Shown one piece after another: positions 53,243 to 61,357 of a stretch of DNA of 64,000 bases. The position numbers and the translations under genes were made by a program. This DNA comes from Rugosimonospora africana (GTDB taxonomy: Bacteria; Actinomycetota; Actinomycetes; Mycobacteriales; Micromonosporaceae). The stretch spans positions 1 through 64,000 of the forward strand of contig NZ_BONZ01000067.1 in assembly GCF_016862975.1 (NCBI RefSeq), given 5' to 3'. How positions within the stretch are numbered: the first letter of the stretch is position 1; each line of letters begins with the position of its first letter. The notes beneath the pieces are model-generated. The model was given only the letters and a program-made list of their open reading frames with translations. It did no database searches and was not told the DNA's origin.

Positions 53243-53255
53243 CGCGGGCCGCGCT

Positions 53256-53312
53256 CAGGCGGGGCCGCGCACAGGCAGGGCCGCGCACAGGCAGGGCCGC
53301 GCACAGGCGAGC
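53256..53312. repeat. 16-bp tandem repeat GGCCGCGCACAGGCAG
   Basis: About four copies lie just after the PBP stop, in the gap before the convergent methyltransferase gene. Confidence 0.7.
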
Positions 53313-53422
53313 CGCGGCGCACCCTGTGGGTATCCGCCGCGCTGATCGTCGCGGCCGGCCGTGCCCGCGGTACTCATGGCCAACCGGCGACCCGGCCCGG
53401 AGCCGTGATCGGTTGGCTGGGC

Positions 53423-54205
53423 TCAGAGCTTGAGCCCAGCCACCGCGGCGTCGGTGCCGCCCCGCCAGACGATGCCCGTCTCGGTGAACCCGGCATCGCG
53501 CAGGGCGGCCAGGTGCCAGGACACCGGCGGCATCCATTCCTGCGAGTGGTGGATGCTGAACAGCTCGTCGCGCCGAACCTTCAGCGGCCCGAGGACTGGA
53601 TCGGAAGCGACGTGCTCCCACCACTGTTCCCAGGAGCGGACCGCGGCCGCGGCGTACCAAGCGTCCCGGCGGCGCTTGTCCCAAGTGGACAGTGCCGTGC
53701 TGAGCGTGGGCAGCCCGTCGTCGGTCATGTGATCCGCGTTGATCAGGACGCCGCCCGGTGCCAGCAGGTCGCGCACCTCCCGGTACACCGTCGCGAGGCG
53801 GTCGGCGGCCAGCCAGTGCATGGCGGTCGCGGTGAGGACCGCGTCGAACCCGGCGGCCAACCCGACGACCCACGCCGGATCGCGCAGGTCGACGGTGGCG
53901 ATGGTGACCGTGTCCGGAAGGCTGGCGCGAGCGATGCGCAGCAGGACCGGGTCGAGGTCAGCCACGGTGATCTCGGCGTCCGGGCGACGCCGGAGCAGGC
54001 GCTGGGAGATGGAACCGGTGCCGCCCGCCAGATCGAGTACCCGTGGCGGTCGATCCCGGTCGTGGGTCAGGGCGTCGACGGTGTCGATCATGGCGGCGAA
54101 CCGGTGCTCCCGGTCGGGCATGAAGCCCTCCTGCTGCCGATCCCAGCTCTGCTGCCAGGCGAGCGCATTCGCGCGGGTGAGGGCGGGTTTCAGGGGTTCG
54201 ATCAT
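53423..54205 (-). CDS. class I SAM-dependent methyltransferase
   Basis: The 260-residue product has the SAM-binding motif VLDLAGGTGSISQRLL (about 56-71), the acidic end of strand 2 (ITVADLDPVLL) and LLAPGGVLINADH. The acceptor is unknown. ATG 54205 is used; the frame stays open upstream only as the antisense of the next gene's repeats. It is divergent from the hypothetical gene at 54270. Confidence 0.88.
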   Translation of the reverse strand: MIEPLKPALTRANALAWQQSWDRQQEGFMPDREHRFAAMIDTVDALTHDRDRPPRVLDLAGGTGSISQRLLRRRPDAEITVADLDPVLLRIARASLPDTVTIATVDLRDPAWVVGLAAGFDAVLTATAMHWLAADRLATVYREVRDLLAPGGVLINADHMTDDGLPTLSTALSTWDKRRRDAWYAAAAVRSWEQWWEHVASDPVLGPLKVRRDELFSIHHSQEWMPPVSWHLAALRDAGFTETGIVWRGGTDAAVAGLKL

Positions 54206-54269
54206 GCGGTCAGCATAGTGAGAGGGGCGGCTAATTGCCAGTAGCTTGCAACTACTAGACTCAGGCGTC

Positions 54270-54875
54270 ATGAGGTCAGACGAGTTGGTGGACTCGGTGA
54301 CCCGAGCAGCGTCAGACGGCGTCCGGGCGTCAGACGGCGTTCGGGTGGCCGACGGTGTCCGGGGGGCAGACGGCGTCCGGGCGGCAGGCAGTCTCCGGGC
54401 GGCAGACGGCGTCCGGGTGACCGTGGAGACCGTGCTGCTCGGCCACGTCGGCCCGTTCCTCACCTACCGGTCAGCCCGTGCACCACTCCGCGACGACCAT
54501 CCCGATGCGCTCGCCCGGGCCGTGGCCGGGTTCGATCCGGCCAGTCCCACCGCCGGCGCACTGCTGCACTCGACGTCGTGGCGGTTCGAGCCGGGCGGCG
54601 TCGTGCTCACCTACGCGGCACTGCCGGACCCGCACCCGGCCGCGGCGTGCCGGCTGAACCCGCGTACCGCCGTCGCGCGCAGCGACGACCAGTTCGCTCC
54701 GAGCCCGGCAGTGGTCGGGTTGGACAACGTCGCGGTGCACGCGTGCCGGCACCTCGCCTGGCTACGCCGTACCGATCCGCTGGTCGCCGCGCAGGCCGAC
54801 CGGCTGCCCGAACTGTGGGCGCTCATCGAGGATCACCGCCCGCTCGCGGCCGGGATGCTGCCCGCGCTGGCATAG
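54270..54875 (+). CDS. conserved hypothetical protein with repetitive N-terminus
   Basis: From ATG 54270 the product has 201 residues. The first 48 are a repeat (ASDGVRASDGVRVADGVRGADGVR, 15-bp DNA units). The rest is a compact domain (VTVETVLLGHVGPFLTYRSARAPLRD, TSWRFEPGGVVLTYAALPDP, HACRHLAWLRRTDPLVAAQADRLPELWALIEDH) that I do not recognise. GTG 54417 at the start of this domain is an alternative start that would leave the repeat untranslated. Function unknown. Confidence 0.7.
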   Translation: MRSDELVDSVTRAASDGVRASDGVRVADGVRGADGVRAAGSLRAADGVRVTVETVLLGHVGPFLTYRSARAPLRDDHPDALARAVAGFDPASPTAGALLHSTSWRFEPGGVVLTYAALPDPHPAAACRLNPRTAVARSDDQFAPSPAVVGLDNVAVHACRHLAWLRRTDPLVAAQADRLPELWALIEDHRPLAAGMLPALA

Positions 54876-54885
54876 CGCGCTCACC

Positions 54886-55212
54886 TCGCGTCGGTGGCCG
54901 GGCCGCGTCGGTGGCCGGGCCGCGTCCGTGGCGGAATGCGGGCCGGGCCAGGCCAGGCCGGGCCGGTGACCGAGTGGCGTCGGTGGCCAGGCTGGGCCGC
55001 GGGGCTGGGCTGCGTGGCTGGCCGAGGTGCGGGGGGGCCGGGCTTCGTCGGTGGCGGAGTTGTGGGGGGCCGGGCTTGCGGGCCGGCCTTGCGGGCCGAG
55101 CCGGGCCGGGCCGGGCGGGGCCGGGCTTGCGGGCCGGGCGAGCGAGCGGTCCTCGCCGCGCTCAGTTCGCCGCGCTCAGTTCGCCGCGCTCAGTTCGCCG
55201 CGCTCAGTTCGC
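54886..55212. repeat. GC-rich repeat field
   Basis: The first part has degenerate GCGTCGGTGGCCGGGCC and CTTGCGGGCCGGGC units. 55157-55212 has four perfect copies of the 14-mer CGCTCAGTTCGCCG. The last of these supplies the stop codon of the minus-strand gene ending at 55204. No gene is visible otherwise. Confidence 0.75.
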
Positions 55213-55707
55213 CGAGGTGCGCGACGAACGCAGCAGGAAAGCCCAAACCTCCCGGCGAACCAGGTTGGACACGATCCAGGCACCCAGGATGACCAGCAGC
55301 AGCGTCACGATGCTGAGGACGACGCCGGCCCGTAGCGCCAACCCGACGTCCACCAACACCGCCAGCTCGCAGAGGATCACCAGGGGAAACGCGACGGCGA
55401 AACCGCGGCGTACCAGGGCCGCGGTGATGGCCAGCAGGATCGCGGTCGCGGGCAGCGCGAGGATCAGCACCTCGATGTGACCCAGTTGCCGCTCGACGGG
55501 GTCGTCCGCCCCGGTGGACGACAGTTCGCGGCCGCTCACTATCGCCCCGACGATGACCGAGACGACCAGGGTCACCAGGGTGAGGTGGCACTGGAACCAG
55601 GTCAGAATCCGCATCTGGTCGACCCGCCTGGGCAGTTCCGGTCTCGTGCGGCTCGAGTCTCCGGCGATCTCTCGCTTGGACGACTGGGCGACCATGGCCG
55701 GCACCAT
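55204..55707 (-). CDS. small membrane protein
   Basis: The 167-residue product has four membrane segments (LTLVTLVVSVIVGAIVSG, HIEVLILALPATAILLAITAALV, AVAFPLVILCELAVLVDVGLAL, VVLSIVTLLLVILGAWIV) with a polar N-terminus of about 30 residues. I do not recognise a family. ATG 55707 or ATG 55695 may be the start. The gene lies between two repeat fields. Confidence 0.65.
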   Translation of the reverse strand: MVPAMVAQSSKREIAGDSSRTRPELPRRVDQMRILTWFQCHLTLVTLVVSVIVGAIVSGRELSSTGADDPVERQLGHIEVLILALPATAILLAITAALVRRGFAVAFPLVILCELAVLVDVGLALRAGVVLSIVTLLLVILGAWIVSNLVRREVWAFLLRSSRTSAN

Positions 55708-55756
55708 ATCAGTGAGGCTCGCCGGGTCGCGATCCGCGGGGGACTCAAGGCCGTGA

Positions 55757-55905
55757 GGTGAAGCGACGCCACGGGATGTAGCGACGCCATGAGGTGGCGC
55801 GACCCATGAGGTGGCGCGACGCCATGAGGTGCAGCGACGCCGCGCGGTGCAGCGACGCCGTGAGGAAGAGCGACGCCATGGGGCATGACGACGCCGTGGG
55901 GTGTA
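55757..55905. repeat. 15-17 bp tandem repeat GCGACGCCATGAGGTG
   Basis: About eight degenerate copies (GCGACGCCATGAGGTG, GCGACGCCGTGAGGAA and others) lie upstream of the small membrane gene. 55906-56115 is featureless. The whole 408-base gap shows no credible gene in either strand. Confidence 0.75.
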
Positions 55906-56115
55906 ACGCCTCGGGCGTCCGCGCCGCTTCTTCGATCGGACTCAGATCTGCGAACTGGACGTGGGAGTTCTCCGACCACGCTCAACTGGCGACCCTGAGC
56001 ACCGGCACCGAAGAGAGCTCCGACCCCGCGCTCCTGGCACCAGAGCGGGCCTTGTCGGGGCGGGCGCCCCGGTACGGACAGCGGCACTGCCGTACCGGGG
56101 CGCCCCCGGTACCGG

Positions 56116-57546
56116 CTACGCCGACACCGACTCGGTGGCCACCTCTGGACTCGGCGCCGGTACGGACGGTTGCCGGCCCGGCCGCAGCAGCACCACGCCG
56201 GTCAGCGCGCAAGCGACCGACAGGCAGGCGCTGATCGCCCAGCCCGCCCGGAAGGCGCCGATCGAACCGGCGTCGATCTGCTTGCCGATCAACGTGACCA
56301 GTACGGCGACGCCGACCGACGATGCGATCTGGCGTCCCGAGTTCACGAGCGCGGAGCCGGTCGCCGACCGGTGCCCGGGCAGCGAGGTGACCCCGGCGGC
56401 GATCAGGGTGCCGAGCGCGAAGCCCACTCCCGTACCACCGAGCAGCATGCTGGGCAGCAGGTCGCGGACGTAGTCCGGAGTGACCGACACCGATCCGACC
56501 CGCCACGCCATCCCGGCGGCGAACAGCAGGCCACCGATGATGATGAACGGGCCGTGCCCGAGGCGCCGCGCCGCCCGGGCCGACAGCAGCGTCACGATCG
56601 GTACGAGTGCGGGGCCCGGCACCATCGCCAGCCCGGTACGCAGCGCCGACCAGTGCCACACGTCCTGGCACCAGAGCACGTTCGACAGCAGCATGATGGC
56701 GAAGGCGACGCTGAACACGAACATGCCTGTGTTGGCTATGCCGAACCGGGGCAGCCGCAACAGTTGGAGCTCCAGCAATGGCGTGGGGTGGCGCAGGCAG
56801 CGACGGGTGAACCAGGCGCCGGTGACGGCGGCGACCGCGAGCAGGCCCAGGGTGCGCGCCGAGGTCCAGCCCCAGTCCGGAGCCTGCACGAGCGCGCCCG
56901 TCAGGGTCGCCACAGACGCGGTGATGAGGACCGCGCCCACCAGGTCGGGCAGCGGCCCGGCCTCCCGGGCGGTGGGGCGCGGCAGCACCCGCGCGCCGGC
57001 GATCAGCGTACCGATGCCGATCGGCAGGTTGACCACGAAGACCCAGCGCCAGTCGATCTCCACGAGCAGGCCGCCGAGGACCGGTCCGGCCGCCGCGGCC
57101 AGGCCGCCGACCGCCGCCCAGCCACGGGTCGCGCCGGTGCGCCGGGCCGGGGGTACGACGGCCAGCATCAGCGACAGCGAACTCGGCAGCTGCGCGGCGG
57201 CACCGACGGCCTGCACGATCCGGGCGATCACCAGTACTGGGAGGTTCGGCGCCAGCGCGCAGGCCACCGACGCGACGGTGAACACCACCACCCCGGCGAG
57301 GAACACCTGCCGCTGGCCGATCCGGTCGGCCGCCCGGCCGGCGACGACGAGCAGTGCGGAGAGCGCGATCGCGTACGCGTTGAGCACCCAGGACAGCGCG
57401 CCGAGCGAGGGTGCGTGTCCACCCTGGGCGAAGCCGGCACCCATTGCGGGCAGCGCAACGTTCACGATCCACAGGTCGAGGTTGGTCATGAACACGGCCA
57501 GCACGACGACGGCCACGGTCACCCGTCGGTTTGATTCTCGAACCAT
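56116..57546 (-). CDS. MFS multidrug exporter (DHA2/EmrB-QacA type)
   Basis: The 476-residue product has about 14 membrane segments and DHA2 motifs: LDLWIVNVALPAMG near the start and GRAADRIGQRQVFLAG (motif A). RIVQAVGAAAQLPSSLSLM and GWAAVGGLAAAAGPVLGGLL (motif C) follow. It probably exports a toxic compound by proton exchange. ATG 57546 is used. It is divergent from an HxlR regulator, with a palindrome between them. Confidence 0.92.
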   Translation of the reverse strand: MVRESNRRVTVAVVVLAVFMTNLDLWIVNVALPAMGAGFAQGGHAPSLGALSWVLNAYAIALSALLVVAGRAADRIGQRQVFLAGVVVFTVASVACALAPNLPVLVIARIVQAVGAAAQLPSSLSLMLAVVPPARRTGATRGWAAVGGLAAAAGPVLGGLLVEIDWRWVFVVNLPIGIGTLIAGARVLPRPTAREAGPLPDLVGAVLITASVATLTGALVQAPDWGWTSARTLGLLAVAAVTGAWFTRRCLRHPTPLLELQLLRLPRFGIANTGMFVFSVAFAIMLLSNVLWCQDVWHWSALRTGLAMVPGPALVPIVTLLSARAARRLGHGPFIIIGGLLFAAGMAWRVGSVSVTPDYVRDLLPSMLLGGTGVGFALGTLIAAGVTSLPGHRSATGSALVNSGRQIASSVGVAVLVTLIGKQIDAGSIGAFRAGWAISACLSVACALTGVVLLRPGRQPSVPAPSPEVATESVSA

Positions 57547-57571
57547 CACGAGTGGTACCGTAGGACGCCAT

Positions 57572-57588
57572 GGTTTGAAAAGCAAACC
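57572..57588. promoter_or_regulatory. palindrome GGTTTG-AAAAG-CAAACC
   Basis: The perfect 6-bp arms with a 5-bp AT-rich centre lie in the short gap between the exporter and the HxlR gene. This is a likely HxlR operator for both promoters. Confidence 0.65.
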
Positions 57589-57593
57589 GCCTG

Positions 57594-58220
57594 GTGTGGG
57601 ATGCTGGTGTGGTGACTGTGAGCGCCTCGACCGCCTCGACCGCCTCGACCGCCTCGACTTCGGCTGGCTCGACGTCGGCTGGCTCGACGTCGACGGCCTC
57701 GACTTCGGCTGCCTCGACGCCCCGCACCGACCCCACCAGCATCGACCCCACCCGCATCGACCCCACCACGCTGCCGGGTCGCCCGTGCTCCGTGGCCGCC
57801 GCGCTGGAGGTCCTCGGAGACCGGTGGAGCCTGCTGATCGTCCGGGAGGTGCTGCTGGGCAACGGCAGGTTCAGCCAGATCGCCCGCAACACCGGCGCGC
57901 CCCGTGACCGGCTCGCGGCCAGGCTCAAGGCCCTGGTCGAGGCCGGGATCCTGCGCCGGCAGGCGTACCAGGACTCTCCGCGCCGGGAGGAATATCGGCT
58001 GACCGACGCCGGCCGCGACCTCGCACGGGTCACCCAGGCGCTGCTGGAGTGGGGCGACCGGTGGGCGGTCACCGACCCACCGGTGCGCATCAAGCACCAC
58101 GGACACGACCTGGAGACTCAGGTGACCTGCCGCACCTGCGGCGAGCCGGTGCGCCGCGAGGATGTCACCCGGGAGTACGCGAACACCGGCTGGGACAACG
58201 CCGGCCGGGTAGCCGGCTGA
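57594..58220 (+). CDS. HxlR-family regulator
   Basis: The winged-helix domain is PGRPCSVAAALEVLGDRWSLLIVREVLLGNGRFSQIARNTGAPRDRLAARLKALVEAGIL (about 61-120). A C-terminal zinc-ribbon-like CRTCGEPV follows. An N-terminal Ser/Thr/Ala repeat (TASTASTASTSAGSTSAGST) comes first. The start is uncertain: GTG 57594, 57609, 57612 and 57618 are all in frame. It probably represses the divergent exporter. Confidence 0.85.
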   Translation: MWDAGVVTVSASTASTASTASTSAGSTSAGSTSTASTSAASTPRTDPTSIDPTRIDPTTLPGRPCSVAAALEVLGDRWSLLIVREVLLGNGRFSQIARNTGAPRDRLAARLKALVEAGILRRQAYQDSPRREEYRLTDAGRDLARVTQALLEWGDRWAVTDPPVRIKHHGHDLETQVTCRTCGEPVRREDVTREYANTGWDNAGRVAG

Positions 58221-58282
58221 CCGAAGGCGGCGTCCGGCGCTGCCTGGGACCCCAGCGCAGCGTGCCGGAGAACGCTGGAATC

Positions 58283-59419
58283 TCAGCGCAGCCTGTCGAA
58301 GAACGCCCGGATGTCAGCCGCGTGCGCCAGCGGCTTCTCCATGGCCACGAAGTGGCCACCCGTGTTCCCCTCGGGCCAGTGGACGATCTGGTTGTCCCGC
58401 TCCGCGAGCCGTCGCATCAGGGCAGACCCGCCCGCGTACACGCCGGACGGTACCCGCTTCTGCCCCATCGGCCAGGCGAACTCGCCGTCCTCGGCCAGCG
58501 TCACCCGCTCGTACATGGGCCACGAGGATGTACCCGACGTGCCGGTGAACCAGTAGAGGCTCGCGTTGGTGAGCAGGTGGTCCCGGGCGATCGCCTGCTC
58601 CGGGGTCGGCACCATGAAGGTGAACTCCTTGAACTTGTGCATCATCCAGGCCAGCAACGCGACCGGCGAGTCGTTCCAGGCGTACGAGAAGGTCATCGGC
58701 GCGGTCCGCAGCAGCGCGTGATGGTCCACGCCGCCGCTCATCCACTGCTGCATCTGCTTCCACTCGACCCGCTCCGCCTCGTTCATGTCCGGCACGTCGG
58801 CCGCCGTCGGCATGCCGAATCCCGCGTCGATGTGCACGCCGACGACGTGCTCCGGCGCTACTCTCGCCACCTCGGGCGCCAGGTACGCGCCGAGGTCGCC
58901 ACCCTGGGTGCCGTACCTGTCGTACCCGAGGCGACGCATCAACTCGGCCCACATCCGGGCGACCCGGGCGACCGTGAAGCCGGTCTCCGCCGGCGCCGAC
59001 GAGAACCCGAAGCCGGGCACCGACGGTACGACCACGTGGAACGCCTGCGCCGGATCGGCGCCGTACGCCCGGGGGTCGGTCAGCGGACCGATCAGCTCGG
59101 TGAACTCCACGACGGAGTTCGGCCACCCGTGCGTCAGGATCAACGGCAGCGCGTCCGGCTCGGGCGAGCGTACGTGCAGCAGGTGCACGTCCAGCCCGTC
59201 GATCTCGGTGACGAACTGAGGGAACTCGTTCAGCCGTGCCTCGTGTGCCCGCCAGTCGTACCCGTTCGCCCAGTACCCGGCGAGGTCGCGCAGGTAGTCC
59301 AGCGGCACCCCGCGGCTCCACCCGTCCCCGGGCAGTTGCCGGGGCCACCGGGTGCGGGACAGCCGGGTACGCAGGTCGTCGAGGTCAGCGTCGGGAATCT
59401 CGATCCGGAATGGCTTCAT
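58283..59419 (-). CDS. epoxide hydrolase (EHN-type alpha/beta hydrolase)
   Basis: The 378-residue product has the epoxide hydrolase N-terminal domain (IPDADLDDLRTRLSRTRWPRQLPGDGW) and the alpha/beta hydrolase core. HGWPNSVVEF carries the oxyanion hole, GTQGGDLGAYLAPEVA the nucleophile Asp (near residue 171) and EGNTGGHFVAMEKP the catalytic His. It should open an epoxide to a diol; many actinobacterial members have unknown natural substrates. It is divergent from a WYL regulator 62 bases away. Confidence 0.92.
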   Translation of the reverse strand: MKPFRIEIPDADLDDLRTRLSRTRWPRQLPGDGWSRGVPLDYLRDLAGYWANGYDWRAHEARLNEFPQFVTEIDGLDVHLLHVRSPEPDALPLILTHGWPNSVVEFTELIGPLTDPRAYGADPAQAFHVVVPSVPGFGFSSAPAETGFTVARVARMWAELMRRLGYDRYGTQGGDLGAYLAPEVARVAPEHVVGVHIDAGFGMPTAADVPDMNEAERVEWKQMQQWMSGGVDHHALLRTAPMTFSYAWNDSPVALLAWMMHKFKEFTFMVPTPEQAIARDHLLTNASLYWFTGTSGTSSWPMYERVTLAEDGEFAWPMGQKRVPSGVYAGGSALMRRLAERDNQIVHWPEGNTGGHFVAMEKPLAHAADIRAFFDRLR

Positions 59420-59481
59420 GCCCGCCAGGCTAGGCGGGATGTAGGTCAGATCCTGTCACACATCGGTGGCATCATTCAGCC

Positions 59482-60531
59482 ATGCCCGACACGCCTGCCC
59501 GACTGCTGAACCTGCTGTCACTGCTCCAGACCCCGCGCGAGTGGCCCGGCAGTGAGCTGGCCACCCGGCTGGGTGTCAGCCTGCGCACCATCCGGCGTGA
59601 CGTGGAGCGGCTGCGCGACCTGGGCTACCCGGTTCAGGCGACGATGGGCACCACCGGCGGATACCGGCTGGTCGCCGGCAAGGCCATGCCGCCGCTGCTG
59701 CTCGACGACGAGGAGGCGGTGGCCATCGCGGTCGGCCTGCGCACGGCGGCCGGGCACGCGGTGGCCGGCATCGACGAAGCCTCGGTGCGGGCGCTGACCA
59801 AGCTGGAACAGGTGCTGCCCTCCCGGCTGCGCCGCCGGGTCAGCACGCTGGGCGCGGCCACCGAACCGCTGCTCATCTGGGACCGCCCGACGGTCGATCC
59901 GGAACACCTGACCGTGCTCGCCGCGGCGGTCACCAGCCGCGAGCAGTTGCGCTTCACCTACACGCGGCACGACGGCGTCTCCGGCGAGCGGCTGGTCGAG
60001 CCGCACAAGCTGGTGTCGGCGGGCCGGCGGTGGTATCTGGTCGGCTACGACAACGGTCGCGGCGACTGGCGGCTGTTCCGGGTGGACCGGATCGACGCGC
60101 CGCGGTCAACCGGGGCGCGCACCATGCCACGGACGCTTCCGGCCGCCGACGTCGCCGCGTACGTGACCGCCAAGCTGTTCGAACTCGCCCCGGTCTACCA
60201 GGCGGTGGCGACCCTGCACGCACCGGTAGAGCGGGTGGCCGGCCGGCTCGGCGCGTCGGCCGACCTGGAGCCGATCGACGAGGCCAGTTGCCGGCTGCGC
60301 AGTCACACCGACACGCTGGAGTGGCTCGCCTGGCGGCTGTTGACGCTCGGCTGCGGGTTCGAGGTGCACGAGCCGCCGGAGCTCATCGAGTACCTGCGGG
60401 AGATCGGCACCCGGGCCACGAGGGCGGCCGGACCACCCGCCCGGGACGTCACCTCCCGCGCCGTCACCTCCCGCGACGTCACCGCCCGGGATGTCACCGC
60501 CCCTTCCAGTCCGGCGCGCGCCCGGCGGTGA
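59482..60531 (+). CDS. HTH-WYL transcriptional regulator (YafY type)
   Basis: The 349-residue product has an N-terminal winged helix (ELATRLGVSLRTIRRDVERLRDLGYPVQATMGTTGGYRL), a WYL domain (REQLRFTYTRHDGVSGERLVEPHKLVSAGRRWYLVGYDNGRGDWRLFRVDRI) and a WCX-like C-terminal part. The last 30 residues are a DVTSRAVTSRDVTARDVTA repeat that runs over the end of the convergent hydratase gene by 38 bases. It is likely to control the divergent epoxide hydrolase. Confidence 0.9.
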   Translation: MPDTPARLLNLLSLLQTPREWPGSELATRLGVSLRTIRRDVERLRDLGYPVQATMGTTGGYRLVAGKAMPPLLLDDEEAVAIAVGLRTAAGHAVAGIDEASVRALTKLEQVLPSRLRRRVSTLGAATEPLLIWDRPTVDPEHLTVLAAAVTSREQLRFTYTRHDGVSGERLVEPHKLVSAGRRWYLVGYDNGRGDWRLFRVDRIDAPRSTGARTMPRTLPAADVAAYVTAKLFELAPVYQAVATLHAPVERVAGRLGASADLEPIDEASCRLRSHTDTLEWLAWRLLTLGCGFEVHEPPELIEYLREIGTRATRAAGPPARDVTSRAVTSRDVTARDVTAPSSPARARR

Positions 60532-61357
60532 ACGCGGCGTGGAACTCGGCGTGGTCCTCGGTGGTCATCAGTAGCGCCTGAGTCATCGCGTCGAGTTCGA
60601 CCGAGGCCGACAGCGGCATGTCCAGTTCGCGGGTCAACAGTGACTTCGTCTGGGCATACGCCAGGCTGGGACCCGCGGCGAGCCGTCCGGCCAGGGCTGC
60701 CACGGCGGAGTCCAACTCGTCGTCGTCGACGAGGTGCGAGACGAGGCCGTACCGGTCGGCGGTCTCGGCGTCGATGGTGTCGCCGAGCATGAGCAGCGAC
60801 GTGGCGCGGCCGAGGCCGACCACCCGGGGCAGCAGGTATGCCGCCCCCATGTCGCCGCCGGACAGCCCGACCCTGGTGAACAGGAACGCGAACCGGCCGG
60901 ACCGGCCGACCACGCGGAAATCGGCGGCCAGCGCGATCACGGATCCGGCGCCGGCCGCGATGCCCTGAATCCTGACGATGATCGGGATCGGGCACTCCCG
61001 CATCGCGCGGATCACGTCGCCGGTCATCTTGGTGAACTTCATGAGTTCGCCGGCCTTCATCGTGATCAGCTCGCCGATGATCTCGTTGACGTCGCCGCCG
61101 CCGCAGAAGCCGCGCCCCTGCCCCTGGATGACCAGGACCTTGACGCCGTCGTGGTGGGGCAGCTCGGTGACCAGGTCCCGCAGGTCGGCGTACGACTCGA
61201 AGGTGAGCGGGTTCAGCTTCTCCGGCCGGTTGAACGTGACGGTCGCGACCGGGCCGTCCACCGCGAAGTCGAAATGCTTCCACTCGGTGGTCAGCGGCGC
61301 GGACGCGCGGAATCGTGTCGCTGCCCCGGATCGTGCCGCTGGCCCGGATCGTGTCAC
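60494..61357 (-). CDS. enoyl-CoA hydratase/isomerase family protein
   Basis: The 287-residue product has the crotonase core: VIQGQGRGFCGGGDVNEI (oxyanion loop), IQGIAAGAGSVIALAADFRV and VGLSGGDMGAAYLLPRVVGLG. The N-terminal 20 residues carry a short TRSGPAARSGAATR repeat. The GTG overlaps the stop of the upstream dehydrogenase (GTGA). In this operon it probably hydrates or isomerises a ring-derived CoA intermediate. Confidence 0.92.
   Translation of the reverse strand: MTRSGPAARSGAATRFRASAPLTTEWKHFDFAVDGPVATVTFNRPEKLNPLTFESYADLRDLVTELPHHDGVKVLVIQGQGRGFCGGGDVNEIIGELITMKAGELMKFTKMTGDVIRAMRECPIPIIVRIQGIAAGAGSVIALAADFRVVGRSGRFAFLFTRVGLSGGDMGAAYLLPRVVGLGRATSLLMLGDTIDAETADRYGLVSHLVDDDELDSAVAALAGRLAAGPSLAYAQTKSLLTRELDMPLSASVELDAMTQALLMTTEDHAEFHAAFTAGRAPDWKGR

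Noticed and set aside
54578-55480. 300-codon plus-strand frame over the repeat field after 54.9 kb
   Set aside because: It is mostly low-complexity RAGRA/GPG translation of DNA repeats and overlaps genes with better support.
55982-58093. 703-codon minus-strand frame over the exporter and HxlR gene
   Set aside because: The exporter frame shows 14 membrane segments and MFS motifs; this frame is Arg/Gly-rich and crosses the divergent promoter.
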